Origin: Aequorivita sp. UBA3180
GTDB lineage: Bacteria; Bacteroidota; Bacteroidia; Flavobacteriales; Flavobacteriaceae
Reading direction: 5' to 3'
Length of the DNA: 64,000 bases
Assembly: GCA_002364215.1 (NCBI GenBank)
Contig: DEXQ01000008.1
Coordinates: forward strand, 430,238-494,237
Part shown: in pieces, positions 35,200-43,386 of the stretch
How the letters are laid out: each line of letters opens with the position of its first letter
How positions within the stretch are numbered: the stretch's first letter is position 1
Position numbers and translations under genes: made by a program
The notes under the pieces: generated by a model
Seen by the model: the letters and a program-made list of their open reading frames with translations, nothing else
The model's database searches: none
Told to the model about the DNA's origin: nothing

Positions 35200-35941
35200 T
35201 TAAAATGTAGTTTTCAAGTTGTTTTAAAGATATTCTATTCTCATAAATGGCTTTTCCAATTATCACACCTTCGCAACCAATTTCGGCGAGCTTTGGGAGT
35301 TCTTCAAAAGTTGAGATACCTCCCGAAGCAATTAGCTTCGTAGGTCTCGACTGCGCTCGACCTGACACTGTAATTTCTTTTAAAATTTTATGATACAAAT
35401 CAAACGAGGGGCCTTGCAACATTCCATCTTTGCTGATGTCTGTGCAGATAACATATTCAATTCCATTTTCAACATATTTTCGAATAAATGGAATCAGTTC
35501 CAAAGCTGAATCCTCGGTCCATCCACTGATTGCAACTTTTTCATCTTTAGCATCGGCGCCCAAAATGATTTTAGTACTTCCAAACTTTTGCAGCCAATTT
35601 TTAAAAATTTCAGGTTTTTTTACGGCAATACTCCCGGCGGTAATTTGGCTGGCACCACATTCAAAGGTAATCCGCAAATCCTCATCAGTTTTTAGTCCGC
35701 CGCCAAAATCAATTTTTAAAGTTGTTTTTGAAGCTATTTCTTCCAAAATTTTATGGTTTACAATATGCTTGCTTTTGGCGCCATCCAAATCCACCAAGTG
35801 CAGGTACTTTATTCCGTGGGCCTCAAATTGTTTCGCAACTTCCAAAGGGTTTTCATTATAAATTTTCTTTGTGCCGTAATCACCTTTTGCCAATCGCACG
35901 CACTTGCCGTCTATGATGTCTATTGCTGGTATTATTCGCAT
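35189..35941 (-). CDS. hisA: ProFAR isomerase HisA with a repeat-derived peptide insert
   Basis: 250 residues, (beta/alpha)8 barrel: RIIPAIDIIDGKCVRLAKGDY at the start, KIDFGGGL, CTDISKDGM with Asp168-type catalytic residue and LIASGGIS. It isomerises the aminoaldose ProFAR to the ketose PRFAR. Residues 193-200 (SGRAQSRP), lying between helix 6 and strand 7, have no place in normal HisA and are encoded by the palindromic repeat at 35343-35365; without them the length would be close to the usual 240-245. The loop lies on the non-catalytic side of the barrel, so the enzyme may still work. Confidence 0.95.
   Translation of the reverse strand: MRIIPAIDIIDGKCVRLAKGDYGTKKIYNENPLEVAKQFEAHGIKYLHLVDLDGAKSKHIVNHKILEEIASKTTLKIDFGGGLKTDEDLRITFECGASQITAGSIAVKKPEIFKNWLQKFGSTKIILGADAKDEKVAISGWTEDSALELIPFIRKYVENGIEYVICTDISKDGMLQGPSFDLYHKILKEITVSGRAQSRPTKLIASGGISTFEELPKLAEIGCEGVIIGKAIYENRISLKQLENYILNAN
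35343..35365. repeat. REP-like palindrome inside hisA
   Basis: GGTCTCGACTGCGCTCGACC plus flank, near-palindromic (GGTCTCGA/TCGACC arms). An almost identical 23-bp copy ends hisD (38838-38860) in the same orientation and frame, and a diverged relative is at 27023. Here it is in-frame within hisA and encodes SGRAQSRP. Confidence 0.85.
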
Positions 35942-35948
35942 AATATAT

Positions 35949-35970
35949 TTCCCGCGAAGGCGGGAATCTC
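35949..35970. repeat. CCCGCGAAGGCGGG palindrome between hisH and hisA
   Basis: TTCCCGCGAAGGCGGGAATC is a perfect 7-bp arm hairpin (TTCCCGC / GCGGGAA) with a short loop, filling the 31-bp gap between hisH and hisA. Similar CGCGAAGGCG-type palindromes are common dispersed repeats in Bacteroidota. It has no T-tail, so it is not a terminator. Confidence 0.7.
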
Positions 35971-35972
35971 GT

Positions 35973-36605
35973 TTATAAGTTTAAAAAATTCTTTAAAATT
36001 TGTGCTCCGGCTGTACTGCTTTTCTCAGGGTGAAACTGAACGCCATAAAAATTATCCTTTTGTATTGCCGATGAATACTGAATTCCGTATTCGGAAGTTG
36101 CAATAGTTTCTTTACATAAAGGCGCATAATAGCTATGCACCAAATACATAAATTGGTTTTCTGAAATACCTTCAAACAAGCCGGATTTTAAATTTGAAAT
36201 TTGATTCCACCCTATTTGAGGCACTTTCACTTCATTTGAAAAACGTTTCACTTCAACGTCAAAAATCCCCAAGCTTTTCGTATTTCCTTCTTCCGAAGAA
36301 TTACATAACAACTGCATTCCTAAACAGATGCCCAAAACGGGTTGTTTTAATGTGGGAATTACTTGGTCCAAACCTGAAGTTTTCAGTTTTTGCATCGCGC
36401 TACTCGCCTCGCCCACTCCCGGAAAAATCACTTTATCTGCTTGGCGGATTTCAGCTTCATCATTACTCAAAATTGCTTCTACACCCAATCTTTTCAAAGC
36501 AAATTTGATGCTTTGGATGTTGCCCGCGCCATAATTAATAATTACCAGGCTCCCAGCGCCCAATGGGGGAGAGACTTTTAATTTTTTGTTTGTTTCTGCA
36601 TTCAT
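35973..36605 (-). CDS. hisH: Imidazole glycerol phosphate synthase, glutaminase subunit, with N-terminal extension
   Basis: 210 residues. Class I glutamine amidotransferase: oxyanion PGVGEASSAM, nucleophile Cys in GICLGMQLLC, and His-x-Glu in FHPEKSS. It releases ammonia for HisF. HisH proteins normally begin at VIINYGAGN; here about 19 residues precede it (MNAETNKKLKVSPPLGAGS), and the SPPLGAGS part coincides with a GC-rich palindrome-like segment at 36551-36576. No ATG lies nearer, though a TTG could serve. Confidence 0.94.
   Translation of the reverse strand: MNAETNKKLKVSPPLGAGSLVIINYGAGNIQSIKFALKRLGVEAILSNDEAEIRQADKVIFPGVGEASSAMQKLKTSGLDQVIPTLKQPVLGICLGMQLLCNSSEEGNTKSLGIFDVEVKRFSNEVKVPQIGWNQISNLKSGLFEGISENQFMYLVHSYYAPLCKETIATSEYGIQYSSAIQKDNFYGVQFHPEKSSTAGAQILKNFLNL
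36549..36576. repeat. Palindrome-like GC-rich segment in the hisH start region
   Basis: CTCCCAGCGCCCAATGGGGGAG has arms CTCCC.../...GGGAG with GC-rich core and encodes SPPLGAGS, the foreign-looking part of the HisH N-terminus. It resembles the CCCCCTCCGGGGGTTAGGGGG element 40 bp upstream and the other repeats in this operon. Assignment as an inserted repeat is by analogy. Confidence 0.45.
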
Positions 36606-36612
36606 AATAGTT

Positions 36613-36633
36613 CCCCCTCCGGGGGTTAGGGGG
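36613..36633. repeat. CCCCCTCCGGGGG palindrome between hisB and hisH
   Basis: CCCCCTCCGGGGGTTAGGGGG: a C5 run followed by two G5 runs, able to form a short hairpin, filling the 31-bp gap between hisB and hisH. A type of REP-like repeat distinct from the SGRAQSRP element. No T-run, so probably not a terminator, though it may alter mRNA stability. Confidence 0.65.
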
Positions 36634-36636
36634 CTT

Positions 36637-37773
36637 TTATAGCAAGCCTTTTGTTGATGGTAAAATCATTTTCTCGGCATCGCGTTTCACCGCCATTTTT
36701 ATGGCTTTTGCAAAAGCTTTGAATATAGCTTCAATCTTGTGGTGTTCGTTAGTGCCTTCGGCTTTAATATTGAGGTTTGCCTTGGCGCCATCGGTAAAGC
36801 TTTTAAAGAAATGCTGAAACATTTCGGTTGGCATTTTTCCAATCATTTCACGTTTAAAGTCTGCATTCCAAACCAGCCAATTCCTACCGCCGAAGTCAAT
36901 GGCAATCTGCGCCAAACAGTCGTCCATTGGCAAACAGAAGCCGTAACGCTCCATCCCCAATTTATCGCCGAGGGCTTGGTTGAAAACTTCACCCAAGGCA
37001 ATGGCGGTGTCCTCAATAGTGTGGTGTTCGTCAACTTCCAAATCGCCTTTTACGGTGATTTCCAAATCCATTTGCCCGTGGCGCGCCAATTGATCCAACA
37101 TATGGTCAAAAAAAGCAACGCCAGTGTTTATAGTGCTCTTACCCGTGCCATCCAAATTCAGTTTAATGGAAATATCGGTCTCATTGGTTTTTCGTTGGAT
37201 TTCCGAAACGCGTTGTTTCAGTTTTAAAAACTCATAAATCTGTTGCCAGTCTTTGGTTTCCAAAGCAATGTATTGCTGAAGTTCTTCGGCATTCAAAGAA
37301 ATTTCAGCAGTACCCAAATTCGTGTTGTCGTTAATATAAATTCCTTTGGAACCCAAGTTTTTGGCAAGCTCGATATCCGTTAACCTATCGCCGATTACAA
37401 ATGAATTTTTAAGGTCATATTCTTCGGAAAAATACTTTTTAAGTAATCCTATCTCCGGTTTGCGCGTGTCAGCATTTTCGTATGGAAACGTGCGATCAAT
37501 TAAAACTTCATTGAAAGTAACACCTTCGTTTTCAAACGCTTTCAATATAAAATTATGCACGGGCCAAAAAGTTTCTTCGGGGAAAGAGTCAGTTCCCAAA
37601 CCGTCCTGGTTGGTAATCATTACCAATTCAAAATTGAGTTCCTTCGCTATTTTTCCTAGATAGGTGAAAACTTTCGGGTAAAAAATCATTTTATCAAACC
37701 CGTCAATTTGCTCATCCACGGTTTCTTTTATGATGGTGCCGTCGCGGTCTATAAACAGTACGCGTTTCTTCAT
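36637..37773 (-). CDS. hisB: Histidinol-phosphatase / imidazoleglycerol-phosphate dehydratase
   Basis: 378 residues, bifunctional. Residues 1-165 are a HAD phosphatase with FIDRDGT (Asp9, Asp11) and VIGDRLTDIELAKN; residues 185-378 are the dehydratase with two manganese-binding motifs (DEHHTIEDTAIALG and NEHHKIEAIFKAF). It catalyses steps 6 and 8 of the pathway. Start codon overlaps the hisC stop by one base (TAATG). Confidence 0.97.
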   Translation of the reverse strand: MKKRVLFIDRDGTIIKETVDEQIDGFDKMIFYPKVFTYLGKIAKELNFELVMITNQDGLGTDSFPEETFWPVHNFILKAFENEGVTFNEVLIDRTFPYENADTRKPEIGLLKKYFSEEYDLKNSFVIGDRLTDIELAKNLGSKGIYINDNTNLGTAEISLNAEELQQYIALETKDWQQIYEFLKLKQRVSEIQRKTNETDISIKLNLDGTGKSTINTGVAFFDHMLDQLARHGQMDLEITVKGDLEVDEHHTIEDTAIALGEVFNQALGDKLGMERYGFCLPMDDCLAQIAIDFGGRNWLVWNADFKREMIGKMPTEMFQHFFKSFTDGAKANLNIKAEGTNEHHKIEAIFKAFAKAIKMAVKRDAEKMILPSTKGLL

Positions 37774-38822
37774 TATTTTAAAGTTTTTAGAGTGTTTATT
37801 AGTTTTGTGTTTTCAGAATTGGTGCCAATGGTTATGCGCAGTGAATTTTCGCAAAGCGGCTGTGAACTTCTGTTGCGGACTACGATGCCGTTTTCCAACA
37901 ATTGTGAATAGCGTTTTTCAGCATCGTCCACTTTTATAAGGATGAAATTGGCATCGGTAGGAAAAGTTCTCTCAATAAAATTAACTTGAACCAAGGCTTT
38001 AAGTAATGACTCCTTTTCTTCTTTCAACGAAGACAAGTCATTTTTTATCTTTCCTGTATTTCGAAGTTGTTCGATAGCGCTTTGCTGTGTAAGTTCATTA
38101 ATGTTATACGGTGGTTTTATTTTGTTTAAAACCGAAATTATTTCCGCGGAAGCAAAGCATAATCCCAAACGGATTCCCGCCAATCCGTATGCTTTTGAAA
38201 GGGTTTGGGTAATTATTAAATTTGGAAATTCATCCAGTTTATAAATCCAACTTTCCGCGTTTGCGAAATCTATGTAAGCTTCATCGACCACTACCAAACC
38301 ATTATAATTTTTGAGAAGCCACTCTATTTTTTCCGCAGCAATTAAATTTCCCGTGGGATTGTTGGGAGAGCAGATAAATAGAAGTTTGGTACGCATATCT
38401 GCAGTCTTTGAAATTTCATCCCAATTGGGCTGAAAATCTGAATCGAGCAGCACTTCCCTATTTTCAATATCGTTCAAATTCGCCAAAACACCGTACATAC
38501 CGTAAGTTGGCGGCAAGGTAATTATGTTGTCTTTGGCGGGTTCACAGAATGCTCTAAAAATCAGGTCGAGTACTTCATCGCTGCCATTTCCCAAAAGAAT
38601 TTGATTGGTGGCGATACTTTTTTGTTTTGAAAGTATGCCCTTAAGTTGCCGTTGTTGCGGATCGGGATAGCGATTTACGTTAGTCTCAAACGGATTTTCA
38701 TTGGCATCGAGAAAAATCATTTCGCTATCGAAATTTTTGAATTCATCGCGGGCCGAGCTGTATGGCTTCATTTTGGCTACGTTTGGGCGGATGAGAGATT
38801 GTATATCTATTTTGTTCGTCAT
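37773..38822 (-). CDS. hisC: Histidinol-phosphate aminotransferase
   Basis: 349 residues, PLP fold type I: Asp/Tyr in VVDEAYIDF, the Schiff-base Lys in TQTLSKAYGLAGIRLG and Arg at the C-terminus in SLRITIG. Transfers the amino group from glutamate to imidazole acetol phosphate. Starts 11 bp after the hisD stop; ends one base into hisB. Confidence 0.97.
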   Translation of the reverse strand: MTNKIDIQSLIRPNVAKMKPYSSARDEFKNFDSEMIFLDANENPFETNVNRYPDPQQRQLKGILSKQKSIATNQILLGNGSDEVLDLIFRAFCEPAKDNIITLPPTYGMYGVLANLNDIENREVLLDSDFQPNWDEISKTADMRTKLLFICSPNNPTGNLIAAEKIEWLLKNYNGLVVVDEAYIDFANAESWIYKLDEFPNLIITQTLSKAYGLAGIRLGLCFASAEIISVLNKIKPPYNINELTQQSAIEQLRNTGKIKNDLSSLKEEKESLLKALVQVNFIERTFPTDANFILIKVDDAEKRYSQLLENGIVVRNRSSQPLCENSLRITIGTNSENTKLINTLKTLK

Positions 38823-38833
38823 ATTTGTACAAG

Positions 38834-40147
38834 TTAAGGTCTCGACTGGGCTCGACCGGACAATTTTTCTAAACTTTTTAAGCGTAATGTCACAGCGTTT
38901 TTGTGCGCTTGCAGGCCTTCCGCTTCCGCCATTGTTTCTATGGCATTGCCAATGTTTTGAATTCCTTTTTCTGAGATTTTCTGAAAAGTCATACTTTTCA
39001 TAAAACTGTCCAGATTTACGCCGCTATATTGCTTTGCATACCCGTTGGTCGGTAAAGTGTGATTGGTGCCAGAAGCATAATCACCGGCGCTTTCGGGGGT
39101 GAAATTGCCTATAAAAACAGACCCGGCATTTTGAATACTTTCAATAAAAAAATCTTCTTCCTTTGAAACCACAATAAAGTGTTCCGGGGCGTATTCATTG
39201 ATAAGATTGATAGCTTCCGAATTGCTTTCGATCAAAATCAATTGTGAATTTGCAATAGCTTTCTCTGCAATAGCTTTTCGTGGCAACTGTTGAAGTTGTT
39301 CTTCAACCTCCTTTTCCACTGAATTCAAAAGCTTTTCCGAAGTTGTAACCAAAACAACTTGGCTATCCGCCCCGTGTTCGGCTTGCGACAATAAATCTGA
39401 TGCTACAAATGAAGCATTCGCTGTGTCATCGGCAAACACCAGTAATTCCGAAGGTCCCGCGGGCATATCTATTGCCACGCCGTGTTTGGTGGCAATTTGT
39501 TTTGCGACGGTTACAAACTGATTGCCCGGGCCGAAAATTTTATAAACCGAAGGAATGCTCTCAGTACCAAAAGTCATTGTGCCAATGGCTTGAATGCCCC
39601 CAATTTTAAAAATTTTGGTTACCCCACAAAGAGTTGCGGTATATAAAATAGCCGGATTAATTTTGCCGTTTTTATCGGGCGGCGTACATAAAATAATTTC
39701 TTTGCAACCCGCAATATTTGCCGGAATAGCAAGCATTAATACAGTAGAAAACAGCGGAGCTGTGCCTCCGGGAATGTAAAGCCCCACTTTTTGGATGGCT
39801 CTTTTTTCCTGCCAACAAACCACGCCTTCGGTAGTTTCTACAGTAATGCGTTCCGTTTTTTGTGCGCTGTGGAATTTTTCGATGTTTGCTTTTGCAAGAT
39901 TGATGGCGTTTTTCAATTCTTCAGAGGTTTCCTTTTCCGCAGTTTCAATTTCGTTTTTTGAAACCAATAGACTTTCAATAGAAATTCCATCAAAAAGTTG
40001 GGTGTATTTTTTTACGGCAGTATCACCTTTCAATTTTATTTCTGAAAATATTTGGTTTACCGTAGTTTCCACATCGGCGATGGTTTGGGTGGGGCGTTTT
40101 AAAAGTTCGCTCCAGCTTTCGGGTTTTGGATTGTATATTTTTTTCAT
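38834..40147 (-). CDS. hisD: Histidinol dehydrogenase with repeat-derived C-terminus
   Basis: 437 residues. Family blocks IPGGTAPLFSTVLMLAIPA, DMPAGPSELLVFADD, LSQAEHGADSQ and ASGTNHTLPTNGYAKQYSGV carry the catalytic Glu/His and zinc ligands. Two-step NAD-dependent oxidation of histidinol to histidine. The final residues EKLSGRAQSRP are encoded by the REP-like element at 38838-38860; the same SGRAQSRP occurs inside HisA. The natural stop has evidently been replaced by one just past the repeat. Starts 1 bp after hisG ends. Confidence 0.96.
   Translation of the reverse strand: MKKIYNPKPESWSELLKRPTQTIADVETTVNQIFSEIKLKGDTAVKKYTQLFDGISIESLLVSKNEIETAEKETSEELKNAINLAKANIEKFHSAQKTERITVETTEGVVCWQEKRAIQKVGLYIPGGTAPLFSTVLMLAIPANIAGCKEIILCTPPDKNGKINPAILYTATLCGVTKIFKIGGIQAIGTMTFGTESIPSVYKIFGPGNQFVTVAKQIATKHGVAIDMPAGPSELLVFADDTANASFVASDLLSQAEHGADSQVVLVTTSEKLLNSVEKEVEEQLQQLPRKAIAEKAIANSQLILIESNSEAINLINEYAPEHFIVVSKEEDFFIESIQNAGSVFIGNFTPESAGDYASGTNHTLPTNGYAKQYSGVNLDSFMKSMTFQKISEKGIQNIGNAIETMAEAEGLQAHKNAVTLRLKSLEKLSGRAQSRP
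38838..38860. repeat. REP-like palindrome at the 3' end of hisD
   Basis: GGTCTCGACTGGGCTCGACC plus GGA, differing from the hisA copy at two of 23 positions. Encodes SGRAQSRP at the HisD C-terminus on the minus strand, same frame and orientation as in hisA. Confidence 0.85.
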
Positions 40148-40148
40148 C

Positions 40149-41006
40149 TTACAAAATCATTTTTTCAATAGGGCAAACTAATATTCCTTCGGCGCCGGCC
40201 TGTTTCAGTTCTCCAATTACTTCCCAAAAAACATCGCGATTCACTACGGAATGAATGCTGCTCCAGCCTTCTTCTGCCAGTGGCAACAAGGTTGGACTTT
40301 TCATTCCGGGCAAAATTTTGATGATTTCATCAATCTTATCATTCGGCGCATTTAATAGCACATAGCGCGAATCGCGGCCTTGCAGGACTGACTGTATTCT
40401 AAAGCGGATTTTATCCAGAACTTTATTTGCGTTTTCTGAAATATTTGGGGAGACCGCGAGCACGGCTTCACTTTTTAAAATGACTTCAACTTCCTTTAAA
40501 TTGTTTTTAAAAAGCGTGCTGCCGCTACTCACAATATCGCAAATGGCATCTGCCAGACCAATGTTTGGTGCTATTTCCACACTGCCATTAATAATGTGAA
40601 GCTCTGCCTCTACCCCCACTTCCGCCAAATAATTACGGGTAGTTTCGGGATAACTGGTGGCAATTCGCTTCCCATTTAAATCGGCAATTGAGGTGTATTT
40701 AAATGCCTTCGGAACCGCGAGGGAAACCCTGCATTTTGAAAACCCTAATCTGTCGGCAATTGAAATTCCTTCGCCTTTTTCAATCAATAGATTTTCGCCA
40801 ATAATTGCACAATCCACCACGCCATCTTTTAAATACTGCGGAATATCGCCGTTGCGCAGGTAATAGATTTCCAAAGGAAAACTGCTTGCAGATGTTTTTA
40901 ATTGGTCGCAGCCGTTGTCTATATAAATACCACAATCCTTTAGCAATGCAAGGGATTCATCGTGAAGTCGCCCTGATTTTTGTACCGCTATTTTTAGTTT
41001 TTTCAT
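40149..41006 (-). CDS. hisG: ATP phosphoribosyltransferase, long form
   Basis: 285 residues from the ATG at 41006 (MKKLKIAVQKSGRLHDES). A 16-residue upstream in-frame extension starting at 41054 lies inside the attenuator hairpin and is not used. Blocks: QKSGRLHDESLALL, VDCAIIGENLL, IATSYPETTRNYLAE, GLADAICDIVSSGSTL (PRPP loop), and the C-terminal regulatory domain (TLLPLAEEGWSSIHSVV) that senses histidine. First committed step of the pathway. The length shows a HisZ-independent, allosteric enzyme. First structural gene of the operon. Confidence 0.97.
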   Translation of the reverse strand: MKKLKIAVQKSGRLHDESLALLKDCGIYIDNGCDQLKTSASSFPLEIYYLRNGDIPQYLKDGVVDCAIIGENLLIEKGEGISIADRLGFSKCRVSLAVPKAFKYTSIADLNGKRIATSYPETTRNYLAEVGVEAELHIINGSVEIAPNIGLADAICDIVSSGSTLFKNNLKEVEVILKSEAVLAVSPNISENANKVLDKIRFRIQSVLQGRDSRYVLLNAPNDKIDEIIKILPGMKSPTLLPLAEEGWSSIHSVVNRDVFWEVIGELKQAGAEGILVCPIEKMIL

Positions 41007-41030
41007 AAAATTCTGTTCAGTTTTAGGAAT

Positions 41031-41063
41031 AAAAAAACCCGTTTGATTGCTCAAACGGGTTTT
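41031..41063 (-). terminator. his operon attenuator terminator hairpin
   Basis: Read on the minus strand: AACCCGTTTG-AGCAAT-CAAACGGGTT followed by T5, a 10-bp stem with U-run, placed between the leader peptide and hisG. When histidyl-tRNA is plentiful the ribosome finishes the leader and this terminator should form; ribosome stalling on the His codons should prevent it. Confidence 0.88.
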
Positions 41064-41093
41064 GAATATTGTTGGGTTTACACAATAGCCATA

Positions 41094-41150
41094 TCACCTC
41101 GCGAGCGCGTGGAGAGAAATATGGTGATGATGTAAAAATGAATTGTTCAT
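41094..41150 (-). CDS. hisL: his operon leader peptide (HHHH)
   Basis: 18 residues, MNNSFLHHHHISLHALAR, with four His codons in a row and a fifth His four residues on, far beyond chance. It ends (TGA) 31 bp before the terminator hairpin in front of hisG. The His codons overlap a 5' arm (ATCACC) that can pair with GGTGAT at the leader stop, as required for alternative hairpins. The gene begins about 6 nt after the expected transcription start. Function: translation-coupled sensing of charged tRNA-His. Symbol follows the enteric operon; homology to enteric HisL is functional, not by sequence. Confidence 0.88.
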   Translation of the reverse strand: MNNSFLHHHHISLHALAR

Positions 41151-41161
41151 AATTGTGATGG

Positions 41162-41191
41162 CAAATCTAAATAAAAAGATTGTTTATTAAA
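41162..41191 (-). promoter_or_regulatory. his operon promoter
   Basis: On the minus strand TAGATTTG (41162-41169) matches the -7 consensus TAnnTTTG, with TTTA 18 bases upstream. The predicted start site falls about 5-7 nt before the leader ATG at 41150, giving a very short 5' end, as seen for attenuated leaders in this phylum. Confidence 0.6.
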
Positions 41192-41286
41192 CTGTGAATA
41201 TAAAATTTTAACGCTTTATTATATTTCGGTACAATTTATTTACTTTCACCCAAGCAATTTTAAACAGCCGAAAACCATTCCTATTT

Positions 41287-43017
41287 ATGCATTTAGAGAC
41301 ACTTGACTGGATAATTATAGTTTCATTTTTTATTGTTTTTATCGCAATTGGGCTGCTTGTGGCCAAAAAATCTGGAAAAGACTCCAAATCTTTTTTCTTA
41401 TCCAATAGAAATATGCCGTGGTGGCTGCTTGGTGTAAGTATGGTTGCAACTACGTTTGCCGCCGATACACCCAATTTTGTTGCTGGCGTTATTCGGGAAG
41501 ACGGAGTGTTCGGAAACTGGATTTGGTGGAGTTTTCTGCTAACGGGAATGCTTACCGTTTTTTTCTATGCCAAATTATGGCGAAGAAGCGGAATAACAAC
41601 AGATTTGGAGTTTTATGAATTGCGCTACAGCGGAAAAAGCGCCGCATTTTTAAGAGGTTTTAGAGCAATTTATCTGGGTGTGTTCTTTAATATCGTCATT
41701 ATGGCGAATGTTTGTTTGGCAGCAATTAAAATTGGGCATGTAATGTTTGGCCTGTCTTCGTATGAAGTTTTATTGATTGCTTCGCCCGTTGTGGTAATTT
41801 ATTCGGCGTTTGGAGGTTTAAAAGGTGTTTTACTTACAGATTTCGTACAATTTATAATTGCCATGGTGGGCAGTATTTGGGCAACTATTTTTATAGTAAA
41901 TATGCCTGAAATTGGTGGAATTGAAAACCTGCTTTCTACCCCTACCGTTACAGCCAAAACCGCGATGCTGCCAGATTTTTCAAAACCTGAATTATTAATT
42001 CCGCTGCTTATCGTTCCGCTTGCCGTACAGTGGTGGAGCGTTTGGTATCCCGGCGCAGAGCCCGGGGGGGGCGGTTATATTGCACAACGGATGCTTGCTG
42101 CCAAAAACGAGAAACACGCCACGTGGGCCACTTTATTTTTCAACTTTGCTCATTATGCGCTTCGTCCATGGCCGTGGATTATTATTGGGTTGGCATCTAT
42201 AATTGTTTATCCAAATCTGGAGAGTTTGCAGGCAGCTTTTCCAAATTTAAATCCGGCATTCGTAAAAAATGATCTTTCCTATCCCGCCATGCTTACATTT
42301 TTGCCGGCTGGACTTTTGGGAATTGTAATCACATCGCTTATCGCGGCATTTATGAGTACTATTTCAACTCATTTAAACTGGGGAAGTTCTTATGTGGTGA
42401 ACGATTTTTACGTGCGATTTCTTCGGAAAGAAGCAACCGGGAAAGAACAAGTAGCAATTGGAAGAACTTCCACGGTGGTAATGATGATTTTGGCAGGTTT
42501 GCTGGCACTTGTATTGGAAGAAGCCCGGGATGGTTTCAATCTATTGCTTTCCATTGGCGCTGGAACAGGTTTACTCTTTATTCTACGCTGGTTCTGGAGC
42601 AGAATAAACCCGTATAGTGAAATGGCCGCAATGGTTATTTCTTTTGTAATTGCAGCTTTTTTCTTTGTAAACGGAAAAATGGACACTCCAATTGTTGAAA
42701 TGGCCGGGCATTGGCAATTGGTATTAAGTGTAGCCATAACAACGATTGGATGGGTTCTTGTAACCTATTTAACCAAACCTTCAAATGCAGAAACATTAAA
42801 CAGTTTTAACAGCCTTATTTTTGGAGATGAATCAAAATTCAAAGGGTTTGGAATGAAAATCCTCGGGTTCTTTGCAGGTGTAGTTGGAGTTTATTGTTCT
42901 TTATTTGCTATTGGGAACTTTATTTATAGCAACATTCTTTTGGCTTTTGGTTTAACTGCAGTGGCCGTGATTTGCGGCTTGGTGATTATTAAATCTTTTC
43001 AAAAAACCGATTCGTAA
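41287..43017 (+). CDS. Sodium:solute symporter family protein
   Basis: 576 residues with about 13 membrane helices (LeuT/SSS fold). Starts WIIIVSFFIVFIAIGLLVAKK, then ADTPNFVAGVIREDG, VVVIYSAFGGLKGVLLTDF and STHLNWGSSYVVND. These are the core helices 1, 5-6 and 8-9 of SSS transporters such as those for sialic acid, proline or sugars. The long helix-rich C-terminus is usual for Bacteroidota members. Substrate unassigned. Divergent from the his operon. Confidence 0.9.
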   Translation: MHLETLDWIIIVSFFIVFIAIGLLVAKKSGKDSKSFFLSNRNMPWWLLGVSMVATTFAADTPNFVAGVIREDGVFGNWIWWSFLLTGMLTVFFYAKLWRRSGITTDLEFYELRYSGKSAAFLRGFRAIYLGVFFNIVIMANVCLAAIKIGHVMFGLSSYEVLLIASPVVVIYSAFGGLKGVLLTDFVQFIIAMVGSIWATIFIVNMPEIGGIENLLSTPTVTAKTAMLPDFSKPELLIPLLIVPLAVQWWSVWYPGAEPGGGGYIAQRMLAAKNEKHATWATLFFNFAHYALRPWPWIIIGLASIIVYPNLESLQAAFPNLNPAFVKNDLSYPAMLTFLPAGLLGIVITSLIAAFMSTISTHLNWGSSYVVNDFYVRFLRKEATGKEQVAIGRTSTVVMMILAGLLALVLEEARDGFNLLLSIGAGTGLLFILRWFWSRINPYSEMAAMVISFVIAAFFFVNGKMDTPIVEMAGHWQLVLSVAITTIGWVLVTYLTKPSNAETLNSFNSLIFGDESKFKGFGMKILGFFAGVVGVYCSLFAIGNFIYSNILLAFGLTAVAVICGLVIIKSFQKTDS

Positions 43018-43130
43018 CTGGTACTGGAAACATTTGTTCTATAGTTTGAAACATTCGTAATATTCAAAATTGCACAATAATCTTACTATTGCACTGAAAC
43101 ATGTCATTTTAGACTAAAAATTTATCGAAT

Positions 43131-43280
43131 ATGAAAACTAAAATATTATTTATCTTATTATTGTTTGTTTCAGTTTTTGTTACAAGTTGTGAGGAAGAAG
43201 ATGCGAAAGAAAGTTGTGAAGAACTTGGATGTCAGTGGTACTTACCTCTTGGAGAACAAGAGTGGATTTGTAATTGCTAA
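43131..43280 (+). CDS. Small cysteine-rich lipoprotein
   Basis: 49 residues. MKTKILFILLLFVSVFVTSC is a lipoprotein signal with Cys20; the mature part EEEDAKESCEELGCQWYLPL... ends WICNC, with four further cysteines that could form two disulfide bonds. No known family. Flanked by gaps of about 110 bp on both sides and read alone, so it is a single-gene unit. Confidence 0.7.
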   Translation: MKTKILFILLLFVSVFVTSCEEEDAKESCEELGCQWYLPLGEQEWICNC

Positions 43281-43386
43281 AACTTCAATACTTAAATATT
43301 GAAGACCAAGCATTGTTTTACCAATAGAATATATTCCTCGAGATTTACTTTCTGTTGCAATATTACATTTGCTACTAAAAATTACA

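Noticed and set aside
41007..41054. N-terminal extension of HisG
   Set aside because: The extra codons overlap the attenuator hairpin; MKKLKIAVQKSGRL at 41006 is the family start.
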